From assembly GCA_902511185.1 (NCBI GenBank), contig CABXEK010000003.1:1-63865 (forward strand): a stretch of 63,865 bases of DNA, given 5' to 3'. Under the pieces are notes generated by a model. That model had not been told where the DNA came from. It saw nothing but the letters and a program-made list of their open reading frames with translations, and did not search any database. Position numbers and translations under genes: made by a program. The first letter of the stretch is position 1, and every line of letters begins with the position of its first letter. Below are positions 44,164 through 53,767 of this stretch, one piece after another. This stretch comes from an uncultured Pelagibacteraceae bacterium (GTDB lineage Bacteria > Pseudomonadota > Alphaproteobacteria > Pelagibacterales > Pelagibacteraceae).

Positions 44164-45255
44164 TTATAACCTTTCTTCAGTTGAAGCATCAAATAAAGAT
44201 ATTTGATTAATATCTAAGTATAATTTAAATTCTTTATCAATATTGATATCTATTGTAGATGAAAATTTTCCAAGCAATTGTTGTCCTGAAAAATCAAATG
44301 TTATTATTTGTTCGTGGCCAATATATTCAGAAAGCTCAGATTTAACATTAATTTCATAATTATCAGAAGCATTTTTTTCAAAATAAATGTGCTCAGGTCT
44401 AATACCTAGTATAATTTCTTTATCACTTTCATTGGTTTTATTTTTAAATTTATAATTGTTCAGTGGAATTTTGACATTACTGTTATTTTCAAAAAAAATT
44501 TCACTATTTTGATTATTTAACTTTCCTTTAATTAAATTCATTGAAGGAGAGCCAATAAAATCAGCAACAAAAATATTGCTTGGAGTATTATAGATAATTT
44601 TTGGAGTATCACATTGTTGGATTACTCCATGGTTCATAATTGCTATGTTTGTTCCAAGGCTCATTGCTTCTGTTTGATCATGAGTTACATAAACAACTGT
44701 TGTTTTTAAATTTTGATGAAGTTTTTTAATCTCTCTTCTCATTTCAACTCTTAATTTTGCATCTAAATTTGATAAAGGTTCATCAAATAAAAATACTTTG
44801 GGATCTCTTACTAAAGCTCTGCCCATAGCAACTCTTTGTCTTTGACCTCCTGATAATTGTGATGGTTTTCGTGCTAATAATTCATTAATCTTTAATAAGC
44901 TTGATACTCTATTTAATGCTTCTTCTATTTTATCTTTGGGTGTTTTTCTTTGCTCTAATCCAAATGTTACGTTGCCCTTAACAGTCATTGCTGGATAAAG
45001 TGCATAAGATTGGAATACTAAAGCTATATCTCTGTCACTAGGCTCCATGTCATTAACTCGGTAATCATCTATTAAAATATCTCCACTATTAGAGGTTTCT
45101 AGTCCAGCAATAGTATTTAACAAAGTCGATTTTCCACATCCAGAAGGTCCTAACAAAACTAAAAAATCACCATCACTAATATCTAGATTTATTCCTTTTA
45201 AAACTTCAGTTGATCCAAAATTTTTATTAATGTCATTTATTTTTAAATTAGCCAT
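44164..45255 (-). CDS. Sugar ABC transporter ATP-binding protein (UgpC/MalK-type)
   Basis: A 363-residue ATPase. Walker A GPSGCGKST (about 37-45), Q-loop VFQSYALYPAMTVKGNV, signature LSGGQRQRVAMGRAL, Walker B FLFDEPLSNLDAKL and VTHDQTEAM. The C-terminal OB/TOBE domain (about 240-363; ILGIRPEHI) is typical for CUT1 sugar importers. It couples to the two permeases just upstream with two bases between genes. Confidence 0.93.
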   Translation of the reverse strand: MANLKINDINKNFGSTEVLKGINLDISDGDFLVLLGPSGCGKSTLLNTIAGLETSNSGDILIDDYRVNDMEPSDRDIALVFQSYALYPAMTVKGNVTFGLEQRKTPKDKIEEALNRVSSLLKINELLARKPSQLSGGQRQRVAMGRALVRDPKVFLFDEPLSNLDAKLRVEMRREIKKLHQNLKTTVVYVTHDQTEAMSLGTNIAIMNHGVIQQCDTPKIIYNTPSNIFVADFIGSPSMNLIKGKLNNQNSEIFFENNSNVKIPLNNYKFKNKTNESDKEIILGIRPEHIYFEKNASDNYEINVKSELSEYIGHEQIITFDFSGQQLLGKFSSTIDINIDKEFKLYLDINQISLFDASTEERL

Positions 45256-45256
45256 G

Positions 45257-46159
45257 TTATCCTTTCACTGATCCTGCTGTTAATCCTCTAATAAAATATT
45301 TTCCCGCCAAAACATAAACAATGAGTGTTGGAAATCCTGCAATAATTGCAGCTGCCATATCAACATTATATCTTTTAACACTAGAGCTAGTTAAAACCAT
45401 ATTATTTAATGCAACTTGAATAGGCGCTTCTGCACCAAAAGTAAATGTTGCACCAAATAAAAAATCATTCCAAATCATAGTAAATTGCCAAATGATTGTA
45501 ACAACTAGAATTGGAGCAGAAATTGGCAACATAATTTTAAAAAATATTTTAAAAAAACCTGCACCATCAATTCTTGCAGCTTTTACAATTTCATCAGAAA
45601 TTGAAATATAATAATTTCTGCAAAAAAGAGTTGTAAAGCACAAGCCATAAACTACATGAACTAAAATTAATCCATAAATTGAATTTGATATTCCCATGAA
45701 ACCTAAAGTTCTAGACATTGGAAGTAGTATTGCTTGATATGGAATAAATGTTCCAAATAAAAATAATAAAAATATATAACTATCTCCCTTAAATCTCCAT
45801 TTAGTTAAAGCATATCCATTAATAGCTCCTAGAATTGTTGAGATGATTACAGCTGGGACCACTAATTTAACTGAATTCCAAAAATAAGTTTTTAAATAAA
45901 CATCACCAGCTGAAAAACCCTGGCCATTCCAAGCTACATCCCAAGATTTTAAATTTAAAGATCCTGGTAAAGAAAATAAATTTCCTTGTCTGATTTCTTC
46001 CATAGTTTTAAACGAAGTAACAATCATTACGTAAAGTGGTGTAATATAATATAAAGCAAATATTCCTAAAATTATGAATAACACCCATCTATAGATTAAT
46101 TTTTTTGTATTAGATGATTTTTCTAATTCTTTATAAGTTTGAATATTATTTTCTGTCAT
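45257..46159 (-). CDS. Sugar ABC permease, MalG/GtsC-type
   Basis: A 300-residue permease with six helices. The EAA loop, EIVKAARIDGAGFFKIFFKIMLPISAPILV (about 192-222), contains the E-x-x-x-A-A-x-x-D-G pattern. It overlaps the partner permease by fourteen bases. Belongs to the CUT1 importer. Confidence 0.93.
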   Translation of the reverse strand: MTENNIQTYKELEKSSNTKKLIYRWVLFIILGIFALYYITPLYVMIVTSFKTMEEIRQGNLFSLPGSLNLKSWDVAWNGQGFSAGDVYLKTYFWNSVKLVVPAVIISTILGAINGYALTKWRFKGDSYIFLLFLFGTFIPYQAILLPMSRTLGFMGISNSIYGLILVHVVYGLCFTTLFCRNYYISISDEIVKAARIDGAGFFKIFFKIMLPISAPILVVTIIWQFTMIWNDFLFGATFTFGAEAPIQVALNNMVLTSSSVKRYNVDMAAAIIAGFPTLIVYVLAGKYFIRGLTAGSVKG

Positions 46160-47021
46160 CTTCTCTCTTTAATTCAGAATATAAGTATGGGACTACAATT
46201 GCTGAAACTGTTAAAAACATCATGATTGCACTGGCAGACGCTAAACCAATTTCACTTCTATGAAATGCCATTTGAGTCATAAATACAGCAGGCATATCTG
46301 ATGAAATTCCAGGACCACCTGCTGTTAGTGCAATTACAAGGTCGTAACTTTTAATCGCTAAGTGAACTAAAATTACAATTGCACTCATAAATACTGGTCT
46401 CATCATTGGTAAAATAATCTTTGTGTACACAGAAACTATTCCTGCTCCATCAATTTTAGCGGCTTTAATTATTTCATCGTCAACTGACCTTAAGCCTGCA
46501 AGAAAGATGGCCATAATGAACCCTGAAGATTGCCAAACACCAGCAATAACTATGGTGTATATTGACATTCCCGGTGTGACCAACCAATCAAATGTGAATG
46601 TTTCAAATCCAATATCTTGTGCAAATTTTTCTATACCTAAAGAAGGATTTAAAATCCATCTCCATGCTGTTCCTGTTACAATAAATGATAGAGCCATTGG
46701 ATAAAGATAAATTGTTCTAAGAAAACCTTCTGCTCTAATTTTCTGATCTAGCAATATTGCGAGTACAATTCCTATAAAAACACATAAAATTATAAATAGA
46801 ATTGTGAAAATAAATAAATTTTCAACTGCTACATGCCATCTTGGCATCGACCAAAGTCTAAAGTACTGATCGATACCCCAAAGTTCATATTTAGGTAATA
46901 ATTTTGATTTAGTAAAAGAAATATAGATTGTCCAAAAAATAAACCCATAAACAAACCAAGCAATTACACCAAATGATGGGGCTATTACTAACCTAGGTAA
47001 ATTTCTTTTTAACCAATACAT
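46146..47021 (-). CDS. Sugar ABC permease, MalF/GtsB-type
   Basis: A 291-residue permease with six helices. EAA loop DDEIIKAAKIDGAGIVSVYTKIILPMMRP is near residues 180-208, and the A-L-T-A-G-G-P motif of this branch follows. It is separated from the upstream binding-protein gene by a 69-base gap that holds a 13-pair hairpin. Glucose-type (Gts-like) by similarity of the binding protein. Confidence 0.93.
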   Translation of the reverse strand: MYWLKRNLPRLVIAPSFGVIAWFVYGFIFWTIYISFTKSKLLPKYELWGIDQYFRLWSMPRWHVAVENLFIFTILFIILCVFIGIVLAILLDQKIRAEGFLRTIYLYPMALSFIVTGTAWRWILNPSLGIEKFAQDIGFETFTFDWLVTPGMSIYTIVIAGVWQSSGFIMAIFLAGLRSVDDEIIKAAKIDGAGIVSVYTKIILPMMRPVFMSAIVILVHLAIKSYDLVIALTAGGPGISSDMPAVFMTQMAFHRSEIGLASASAIMMFLTVSAIVVPYLYSELKREDDRK

Positions 47022-47040
47022 AAAATTTAAATTTTGAACA

Positions 47041-47070
47041 TTTCATGCGCTATATAAATAGCGCATGAAA
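47041..47070 (-). other. Intercistronic hairpin between binding protein and permease genes
   Basis: TTTCATGCGCTAT / ATAGCGCATGAAA, a perfect 13-pair stem with ATAA loop. It lies in the binding-protein/permease gap, a place where transporter operons often have a stem-loop that stabilises or limits readthrough of binding-protein mRNA. No T-run follows that would make it a full terminator. Confidence 0.75.
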
Positions 47071-47089
47071 TTTTAATGTTAATTTGAGA

Positions 47090-48343
47090 TTAACTTGCGG
47101 CCTTAACAGCTGCTGATAATTTCTTAACAGCATCTTGAGAAGACATGTTAGAGTTAAAGTGCTCAGTTACAACATCTTGAATTGCACCTTTAACACCAAG
47201 CTCCAAAGTCATACCGTGAGCAAAACTAGGAAGTAATCCACCTTTTTTAGCTGCAGTATTTAAATCAGCATTTGATTTTTTCGCACATTTATCAAAATCA
47301 TCCATAGGAACATCAAGTCTTGCTGGAATTGATCCTTTGTAAATGTTGAAAACTTTTTGGAACTCTTTACCCATAATTAAACTTGCAAGAAGTTTCTGAC
47401 CTTCAACTTTTTCTTTTCCTTTAATTTTAAAGAAAATGAATGAGTCTACGTTATACAGGTATCCGTTATTAGATGGTGTGGATGCGCAGTAGTAATCTAC
47501 ATCTGGTTTTAAACCAGCTGCAGCAAATTCACCTTTTGCCCAGTCACCCATAAGTTGGAATGCAGCTTTGCCTTCCATAACCATTCCAGTTGCAACGTTC
47601 CAGTCTCTTCCTGGAGAACCTGGATCTGTGTAACCTTTAAGTTTTCTCATTTGGTCAAAAATTTTAACCATTGTTGAGCTTCCTAAAGTTTTTACGTCAG
47701 CATCAACAAAAGCTTTTTTGTAGAATTTATTTCCACCAATTCCAAGAGCTACAGCTTCAAATACTGTTGCATCTTGCCAAGGCTGAGATCCATGTGCTAA
47801 AGGAATAATACCTTTTGCTTGTAACTTATCAGCAGCTGTGTTGAACTCATCCCAAGAAGTTGGCATTTTAATTCCATTTGAGTCTAAAACTTTTTTATTA
47901 GCCCAGAACCAATCAATTCTGTGAATATTAACAGGTGCAGCACAATAAGCTTTACCATTGTCACATTTCATGTGACCAGCAACTTGTTTACTTAAAAGTT
48001 TATCCCAACCTTCAGCTTTGGCTACAGCATCAATATTATATGGTGCTACAACGCCTTCTCTATCATAAGCTTGAATTGTTGGTCCTTTAATTTGAGCGGC
48101 AGCAGGTGCATCATTAGCTACAATTCTAGCTTTTAATGTTTGCATAGCAGCATCACCACCACCACCAGCAACTGGCATATCTTTCCACTCACCACCTTGT
48201 GCAGCAAAATTATCTTTTAAAACTTGCAAAGCTTTTGCTTCTCCACCTGATGTCCACCAGTGAAGTACTTCAGCTTTAGATCCAGCATAAGAAAGTGTTG
48301 GAGCTAAAACTATTGCTAAAATAGCAATGATTATTTTTTTCAT
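47090..48343 (-). CDS. Sugar ABC substrate-binding protein (GtsA/glucose-type)
   Basis: A 417-residue periplasmic binding protein with signal peptide MKKIIIAILAIVLAPTLSYA. EVLHWWTSGGEAKALQVLKDNF (about 25-46) and MPVAGGGGDAAMQTLKARI closely follow the glucose-binding GtsA pattern. Cysteines (MKCDNGKAYCA) are an extra. Four-gene importer follows on the same strand. A glucose- or glucoside-like substrate is inferred. Confidence 0.9.
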   Translation of the reverse strand: MKKIIIAILAIVLAPTLSYAGSKAEVLHWWTSGGEAKALQVLKDNFAAQGGEWKDMPVAGGGGDAAMQTLKARIVANDAPAAAQIKGPTIQAYDREGVVAPYNIDAVAKAEGWDKLLSKQVAGHMKCDNGKAYCAAPVNIHRIDWFWANKKVLDSNGIKMPTSWDEFNTAADKLQAKGIIPLAHGSQPWQDATVFEAVALGIGGNKFYKKAFVDADVKTLGSSTMVKIFDQMRKLKGYTDPGSPGRDWNVATGMVMEGKAAFQLMGDWAKGEFAAAGLKPDVDYYCASTPSNNGYLYNVDSFIFFKIKGKEKVEGQKLLASLIMGKEFQKVFNIYKGSIPARLDVPMDDFDKCAKKSNADLNTAAKKGGLLPSFAHGMTLELGVKGAIQDVVTEHFNSNMSSQDAVKKLSAAVKAAS

Positions 48344-48518
48344 TTATCTTCTCCTCATTATTTTTAATTAAAAAAATATGGTATATTCTAAAAAAAATAA
48401 TTGATATTGAATAATTTGTCTACAACCTGAAGTTTATTTTTTTTTACTTAAAATATTTTTGAAATAATTAAATTTATGAAAAAAAACAGAATTTTAATTT
48501 CAACTATAAATTGAATCT

Positions 48519-49421
48519 TTAATAAGTAGTTCTTCTACCTAGTCTTGCAGCGCCTCTTACACCACTAGCATCACCATATTTTGGTTTTAAAAAAACACCA
48601 TCATATTCTTTTCCAATAACAAATTTTTTAACCATAGATTCAATTTCACTTAAAAAATCTATTTCATTTGAAACACCTCCGCCAAAGATAAAAGCATCAG
48701 GATCTAAAATATTAATTATTTGTGATAAGGACATAGCTAAATTTAATTTAAATTCATCTATAAATCTCTCAGCATCCAAATCATGCTTTCTATTAAGCTC
48801 AAAAATTTCATTAGTTTTTAAATTTTTACTATAAATTTTATTAAATCTTTTTGCCATACCTAGACCAGATACAAAACTTTCAACTTCTGCTTCTCGTGCA
48901 TTGCTAGAGCTAAAATTTTCTTTTTTAGCTGCAAAATATGGGATTTGATTATGACCCCATTCACCTGCAACACCATTAGGTCCACTTACAATTTGTTTGT
49001 CTATTACAAGCCCCCCTCCAGCTCCTGAGCCTAAAATTATTCCATAAACAATTTTATAATGTTTTCCCGATCCATCTATTGCTTCAGATAATGCAAAACA
49101 ATTTCCGTCATTTTCACAAAAAACTTCTTTACCTAAAGCTTTTCTTAAATCACTTTGAAAAGGTTTTTTTTCCAACCAGTAACAATTAGGTGCATTTTTA
49201 ACTAAACCTGTTTGTGGCGAATGTATTCCAGGATGACAGACACCAATAGGTAATTCAACTTTGAATTCTTTTTCTAATTTTTGATGAATATCCCTAATAG
49301 TATTAATAATTGATAAATAATCTTTTGGACAATTTGTTCTTGATCTATGTTTTTCATTACCATCTTCTTCTAGTAGAACAGTTTCAATTTTAGTTGCACC
49401 TACATCAATTCCTATTTGCAT
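48519..49421 (-). CDS. ROK-family sugar kinase
   Basis: A 300-residue kinase. Phosphate-1 motif IGIDVGATKIETVLL at about 3-17, ENDGNCFALSEA (about 98-109), GIILGSGAGGGLVI, and GPNGVAGEWGHN with the catalytic-type GEWGH. The zinc-binding CxCGxxGCxE motif after it is replaced by NFSSSNAREAEVESFVSG: all three cysteines are missing. It lies downstream of an SDR gene in the ribose-type cluster. Probably phosphorylates a hexose or similar; substrate unknown. Confidence 0.82.
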   Translation of the reverse strand: MQIGIDVGATKIETVLLEEDGNEKHRSRTNCPKDYLSIINTIRDIHQKLEKEFKVELPIGVCHPGIHSPQTGLVKNAPNCYWLEKKPFQSDLRKALGKEVFCENDGNCFALSEAIDGSGKHYKIVYGIILGSGAGGGLVIDKQIVSGPNGVAGEWGHNQIPYFAAKKENFSSSNAREAEVESFVSGLGMAKRFNKIYSKNLKTNEIFELNRKHDLDAERFIDEFKLNLAMSLSQIINILDPDAFIFGGGVSNEIDFLSEIESMVKKFVIGKEYDGVFLKPKYGDASGVRGAARLGRRTTY

Positions 49422-49423
49422 AA

Positions 49424-50173
49424 CTAATAAGTAGCTCTACCGCCGCTTAAATCAAAAACAGCTCCTGTTGAAAATGAATTTTCCTCACTAGCTAACCACG
49501 TGACTAACGATGCTAATTCCTCCACTTTTGCAAATTTGTTTCTCGGTATTTTAGATAACATATAGTTTATATGTTCTTCTGTCATTTGATCAAAAATTCT
49601 TGTTTTCGCTGCAGCTGGTGTTACGCAATTAACTGCTATATTTTTTTGAGCTAATTCTTTACCTAAAGACTTAGTTAAAGCAATAACTCCAGCTTTAGAG
49701 CTGCTATAAGCACTTGCGTTTGGATTTCCCTCTTTTCCAGCAATTGATGCAATGTTTACTATTCTTCCATAATTATTTTTTTCCATAAATGGAACAACTG
49801 CCTTACAGCAATAGAAGACTGAATTTAAATTTAAATTAATAACTTTATTCCATTCATCTAAAGGATAATTGGCTACTGTAGTATTCACTCCTGCAATACC
49901 AGCGTTATTAATAAAAATATCTATCTTATTAAACTGATTTTCAATTTCTTTTAAATTCTTATTAATATTTTCTGAATTTAAAACGTCTAAAATCTTATAA
50001 CTTAAATTTTCAGAGTTAATTTTTTTTTTTGCTTTTTTTGCGGCACCCTCATCTATATCCCACATAATTACTTTTGCACCAGATTGTATAAATCTCTCTG
50101 ACATAGCAAAACCAAAACCTTGTGCTCCACCTGTAATAATTGCAACTTTATTAGCTAAATCAAATTTTATCAT
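49424..50173 (-). CDS. SDR-family oxidoreductase (3-oxoacyl reductase-like)
   Basis: A 249-residue short-chain dehydrogenase. KVAIITGGAQGFGFAMSERF near residue 8-27 (cofactor), NNAGIAG, and the catalytic set SIAGKEGNPNASAYSSSKAGVIAL. The C-terminal FSTGAVFDLSGGRATY is typical. Two bases from the ROK gene and 25 from ribokinase on the same strand. Probably a sugar or polyol dehydrogenase. Confidence 0.86.
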   Translation of the reverse strand: MIKFDLANKVAIITGGAQGFGFAMSERFIQSGAKVIMWDIDEGAAKKAKKKINSENLSYKILDVLNSENINKNLKEIENQFNKIDIFINNAGIAGVNTTVANYPLDEWNKVINLNLNSVFYCCKAVVPFMEKNNYGRIVNIASIAGKEGNPNASAYSSSKAGVIALTKSLGKELAQKNIAVNCVTPAAAKTRIFDQMTEEHINYMLSKIPRNKFAKVEELASLVTWLASEENSFSTGAVFDLSGGRATY

Positions 50174-50198
50174 ATCTTTATTATTATCTAATAATTAA

Positions 50199-51110
50199 TT
50201 AATAATCATCAACTTCTTTTAAAGTTGGCATAGAATTTGCAGCTCCTAATTTAGTTGTTGATATACCTCCAACTTTATTAGCAAAAATAATTGCACTTTT
50301 ATATGAGCTTCCTTTTGCTAGAGCGACAGCCAAAGCTCCGTTAAAAGCATCTCCTGCACCAGTAGTATCAATAACATCATCTTTTAATTTTAAAGCTTCA
50401 ATAAAATAACTTTCATCTTTATTTTCAAAATAAATACCTTTTGCACCCAGAGTTATAATAATATTTTTAACACCCATATTTAAAAATTCTTTTGCAGCAT
50501 CTTTGATATCCTTATCAGTCTCAATTTTTTTATTAAGATAAAATTCTGCTTCAGTTTCATTTGGTGTAAAAAAATCTAGTAATACAAAATCTTCCTTTTG
50601 TATTTTTCTAGCTGGTGCAGGGTTTAAAATTGTAAGACAATTATTTTCTTTAGCTTTTTTTAAAGCATACATAGTTGTTAAATCTGGAGTTTCCATTTGT
50701 GTTAAAAATATTTTTGAATCTTTTATTGTATCTAAACTTTTATCAATATCTTCATTTTTTAGATGAGCAGCAGCACCCGCAACAATATTAATTGCATTGT
50801 GCCCATTTTCATCAATCATTATTCCTGCAACACCTGTTGAAATACTTGGGTCTTGAATTACATTTCTCGTATTAACACCTGCTTCTTTGTATAAAGAAAA
50901 TGCCATATCTGCATGAGTATCTTTACCGACTTTAGTTATAAAATAAACTTCTCCATTTAGTCTTGCTGCAGCAATTGCTTGATTTGAACCTTTTCCACCT
51001 GGTCCAACTAAATGATTATTTCCTAAAACTGTTTCACCTCGTTCAGGTATTTTGTTTCCAAAAAAACAAAGATCAGCAACAAATACTCCAAAGATACAAA
51101 TTGAGCTCAT
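50199..51110 (-). CDS. rbsK: Ribokinase
   Basis: A 303-residue PfkB-family kinase. GNNHLVGPGGKGSNQAIAAARL (about 30-51) is the ribokinase N-terminal signature and DTTGAGDAFNGALAVALA (about 247-264, catalytic Asp) the C-terminal one. Phosphorylates D-ribose. One base overlaps the upstream RbsD/FucU gene, supporting ribose use. Confidence 0.9.
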   Translation of the reverse strand: MSSICIFGVFVADLCFFGNKIPERGETVLGNNHLVGPGGKGSNQAIAAARLNGEVYFITKVGKDTHADMAFSLYKEAGVNTRNVIQDPSISTGVAGIMIDENGHNAINIVAGAAAHLKNEDIDKSLDTIKDSKIFLTQMETPDLTTMYALKKAKENNCLTILNPAPARKIQKEDFVLLDFFTPNETEAEFYLNKKIETDKDIKDAAKEFLNMGVKNIIITLGAKGIYFENKDESYFIEALKLKDDVIDTTGAGDAFNGALAVALAKGSSYKSAIIFANKVGGISTTKLGAANSMPTLKEVDDY

Positions 51111-51580
51111 TATTTATCAAGAACCCAAACACTACCGTCTGGTTTAATTACACCTTTGGTTATTATAAAACATCCAAATGGTCTAGCATCTGTTGTAGTG
51201 ACAATTGCGTAGGATTTTTTTGCTTCTTCATAAAAAGATTGCCTTTCAATAGATCCAACTTCCCAGTTATTGCCTGATACATCTTTAACTGCTTTAATAA
51301 ATTCTTTATGTGTGTCAGTTAATTCATTTGGTTTGTCATCAACTTGCATTCTATTTGCTGCTGTTCCACCTTTTGATACAATAAAACTATCCAAAGGAAA
51401 TACTGATAGAATTGCTCTTGCAGCGTTGTCTATATTTACACCATCTAACCTAATTACGTTTTTATTCATTGAATTTGCAGGAAAATTTGCATCTGCTAAA
51501 ACAAGTTTATCTCCATGTCCCATGGTTCGAAGAGTAAATAAAAGCTCAGGGCTTAAAATAGGATCAATTTTAATTAACAT
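51110..51580 (-). CDS. RbsD/FucU-family sugar mutarotase
   Basis: A 156-residue mutarotase. It starts MLIKIDPILSPELLFTLRTMGHGDKLVLADANFPANS, more like FucU (fucose) than RbsD, with the catalytic-type H and D in MGHGDKLVLADANFP. Next to ribokinase it interconverts sugar anomers after import. The true substrate (ribose or fucose-like) is uncertain. Confidence 0.85.
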   Translation of the reverse strand: MLIKIDPILSPELLFTLRTMGHGDKLVLADANFPANSMNKNVIRLDGVNIDNAARAILSVFPLDSFIVSKGGTAANRMQVDDKPNELTDTHKEFIKAVKDVSGNNWEVGSIERQSFYEEAKKSYAIVTTTDARPFGCFIITKGVIKPDGSVWVLDK

Positions 51581-51603
51581 AAGAATATTATATTACATAA
51601 AAA

Positions 51604-51633
51604 AAAAGGGTGGAATAAAAATTCCACCCTTTT
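51604..51633 (-). terminator. Terminator after rbsB
   Basis: AAAAGGGTGGAAT / ATTCCACCCTTTT, 13-pair stem with AAAA loop, followed on the minus strand by T. It separates rbsB from mutarotase/ribokinase genes. Confidence 0.88.
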
Positions 51634-51654
51634 ATTTAAAATTTAATCTAAAGA

Positions 51655-52587
51655 TTATTTAAAGTCGTTAGCGTTTTTTGTAGTAACTAACTGAGTTCCA
51701 GTATCAATATTAGCATCGATTTTTTCACCTTTAGCCAAAGCAAGTGCATATTTAACTCCATAAGCACCCATGTTGTATGAAAACTGAGCTATTGTTGCAG
51801 TCATGTCACCTGCTAAAATACTTTTAGCAGCATCAGGAGTTGCATCAAAACCAACTACAGTAACATCTTTCATGCCAGCATCTTTAAGAGCTTGGATTGC
51901 ACCTAACGCCATATTATCGTTAGATCCAAAGATTGCTTTAATGTTAGGGTTTTTTACAAGAATAGATTCTGTAACTGATCTTGCTTTTGCAGTATCCCAT
52001 TCAGCTGTTTGAGTAGCTACTATGTTTAAACCACAATCTTTAAAACCTTTAATAGCACCATCTCTTCTTAATAATGCTGTTGATTGAGATTCAATACCAG
52101 TCAAGATAGCAACATCAGAACCTTTTGCAGTTTTATCACAAATAAATTTTGCAGCTAACTCAGCTCCATTTTTATTATTTGTTCCAATGAATGTAACGCC
52201 ATCGTTAATTCCGTTTGTATCAACAAATACAACTGGAACTCCACTTTTAATAGCATCATCAACGATTGGTCCAAATGCATTTGGATCCCCTGGTGCTAGT
52301 GCCATTGCATCAACACCTTTTGCTAGTTGATCTTCTACTTGGTTAATCTGAGCTTGAACATCACCTTCTTGAGGTGGTGCAATAAGAACTAGTTTAACAC
52401 CTAATTTTTTTGCTTCTTCTTTAGCTCCTTTTTCAACTGAAGCCCAAAAAGGGTTTCCTGATCCAGGTCCTTTAATACTAAATAAAATAGTTTTTGCATG
52501 ACCATCAGCAAACGAACTTGTTGCTGAAATACTTAGCACTAAAAATAATGATGTAATAAATACACCAATTTTTTTCATTATATTCAT
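51655..52587 (-). CDS. rbsB: Ribose-type ABC substrate-binding protein
   Basis: A 310-residue periplasmic binding protein (family PBP1) with signal peptide ending SSFA-DG near residue 27. ILFSIKGPGSGNPFWASVEKGAKEEAKKLG, DVQAQINQVEDQLAKGVDAMALAPGDPNAF and FVDTNGINDGVTFIGTNNKNGAELAA are typical of ribose/inositol binding proteins. RBS GAGGAAGAG fits MNIMKK. It has its own terminator. Ribose, inositol or another monosaccharide is the ligand. Confidence 0.9.
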   Translation of the reverse strand: MNIMKKIGVFITSLFLVLSISATSSFADGHAKTILFSIKGPGSGNPFWASVEKGAKEEAKKLGVKLVLIAPPQEGDVQAQINQVEDQLAKGVDAMALAPGDPNAFGPIVDDAIKSGVPVVFVDTNGINDGVTFIGTNNKNGAELAAKFICDKTAKGSDVAILTGIESQSTALLRRDGAIKGFKDCGLNIVATQTAEWDTAKARSVTESILVKNPNIKAIFGSNDNMALGAIQALKDAGMKDVTVVGFDATPDAAKSILAGDMTATIAQFSYNMGAYGVKYALALAKGEKIDANIDTGTQLVTTKNANDFK

Positions 52588-52750
52588 AAGTCTCTTCCTC
52601 TTTAATTTATAAAAAATAAATTGAATATTATTTGATAAAAAAACACAACTGTTAAATGAATCGCACGCAAGACTTTGAAGGTTTATTTAATTATTTTTTT
52701 TAGAAAATTATAAATAAAAAAAACAACCACAAGGAGAATATATTATTAAA

Positions 52751-53767
52751 CTATTTTCTTGTTCCAAGATCTTTTCTCAAAACATCAACGTAAACAGCTA
52801 CTACTATAATGCTTCCGATTAACACTTGTTGCCAAAATGCACTTACGTCATTCAAGTTTAATCCATTCCTTAAAATTCCCATAATCATGACTCCTGCAAA
52901 AACCCCTAAAACAGTTCCTCTTCCTCCAAAAAAACTGGCTCCACCTATAATACAGGCAGCGATAGCATCCAATTCAGCATTTAATCCTGCATTAGGATAT
53001 CCTGAATCAGCTCTACCAGCTAAAATAAGAGCACCAAAACCAGCCAATAGTCCGCAAAGTGAATAAACAATTACTAAAATTTTATTTACATTTATTCCTG
53101 CTGCTCTTGCTGCATTTGGATTTCCACCAATTGCATAAATCCACTTTCCTGTTCTTGTGTGATTTAAAAATGCCCACATTAAAAAGAAAACTACTGCAAT
53201 TAAAACAACACTAACTGGGAGATACTGGGACTCTTTTAAGCCAAGCCAAGTTAGATCAATTCTTCCATTACCTAGTAACCTCACTTCTTCGGTAAATCCA
53301 CTTATTGGAACACCTCCTGATATAAGGTTTCCTGTTCCTCTGAATATATAAAGAGTACCCAAAGTCATTATAAAAGGATGAGGCATGCGGAGAATTGTTA
53401 TTCCCAACCCATTAAACATTCCACAAAACATCCCGATTACTAGTGGTATCAAAACTACAACATACCATGGCGCACCTGCTTTTGAAGTAATGGCTAATAC
53501 CATAAGAGATAACATCATTATTGAACCAACCGAAAGGTCTATTCCAGCCGTTACAATTACAATAAAGACACCCAAAGCAAGCATTGATTGCCATGAAATT
53601 TGTTTAAATACGTTTGTTACATTTCTCCAAGAAAGAAAAACTTCAGGCTGCAATAAATGAAGTCCAATTATCATTAACAATAATAGTAATAAAATCCCAT
53701 ATTTATCAAAATAAGGAATAGCTTTTAAAAATAAACTTTCTTTTTTTTCTTTTTTATTTTCTACCAT
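52751..53767 (-). CDS. rbsC: Ribose-type ABC permease
   Basis: A roughly 338-residue permease with about ten helices. I set the start at ATG 53767 (MVENKK...), which shares a base with the ATPase stop (TAATG); a TTG seven codons upstream is unlikely. AGIDLSVGSIMMLS (about 79-92), GRMPHPFIMTLGT-like, and AIGGNPNAARAAGINV plus AACIIGGASFFGGRGTVLG are the RbsC blocks. Confidence 0.92.
   Translation of the reverse strand: MVENKKEKKESLFLKAIPYFDKYGILLLLLLMIIGLHLLQPEVFLSWRNVTNVFKQISWQSMLALGVFIVIVTAGIDLSVGSIMMLSLMVLAITSKAGAPWYVVVLIPLVIGMFCGMFNGLGITILRMPHPFIMTLGTLYIFRGTGNLISGGVPISGFTEEVRLLGNGRIDLTWLGLKESQYLPVSVVLIAVVFFLMWAFLNHTRTGKWIYAIGGNPNAARAAGINVNKILVIVYSLCGLLAGFGALILAGRADSGYPNAGLNAELDAIAACIIGGASFFGGRGTVLGVFAGVMIMGILRNGLNLNDVSAFWQQVLIGSIIVVAVYVDVLRKDLGTRK

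Noticed and set aside
48344..48518. Short plus-strand frame MKKNRILISTIN in the transporter/ROK gap
   Set aside because: Only 12 codons, no ribosome-binding site, A-rich; likely chance.
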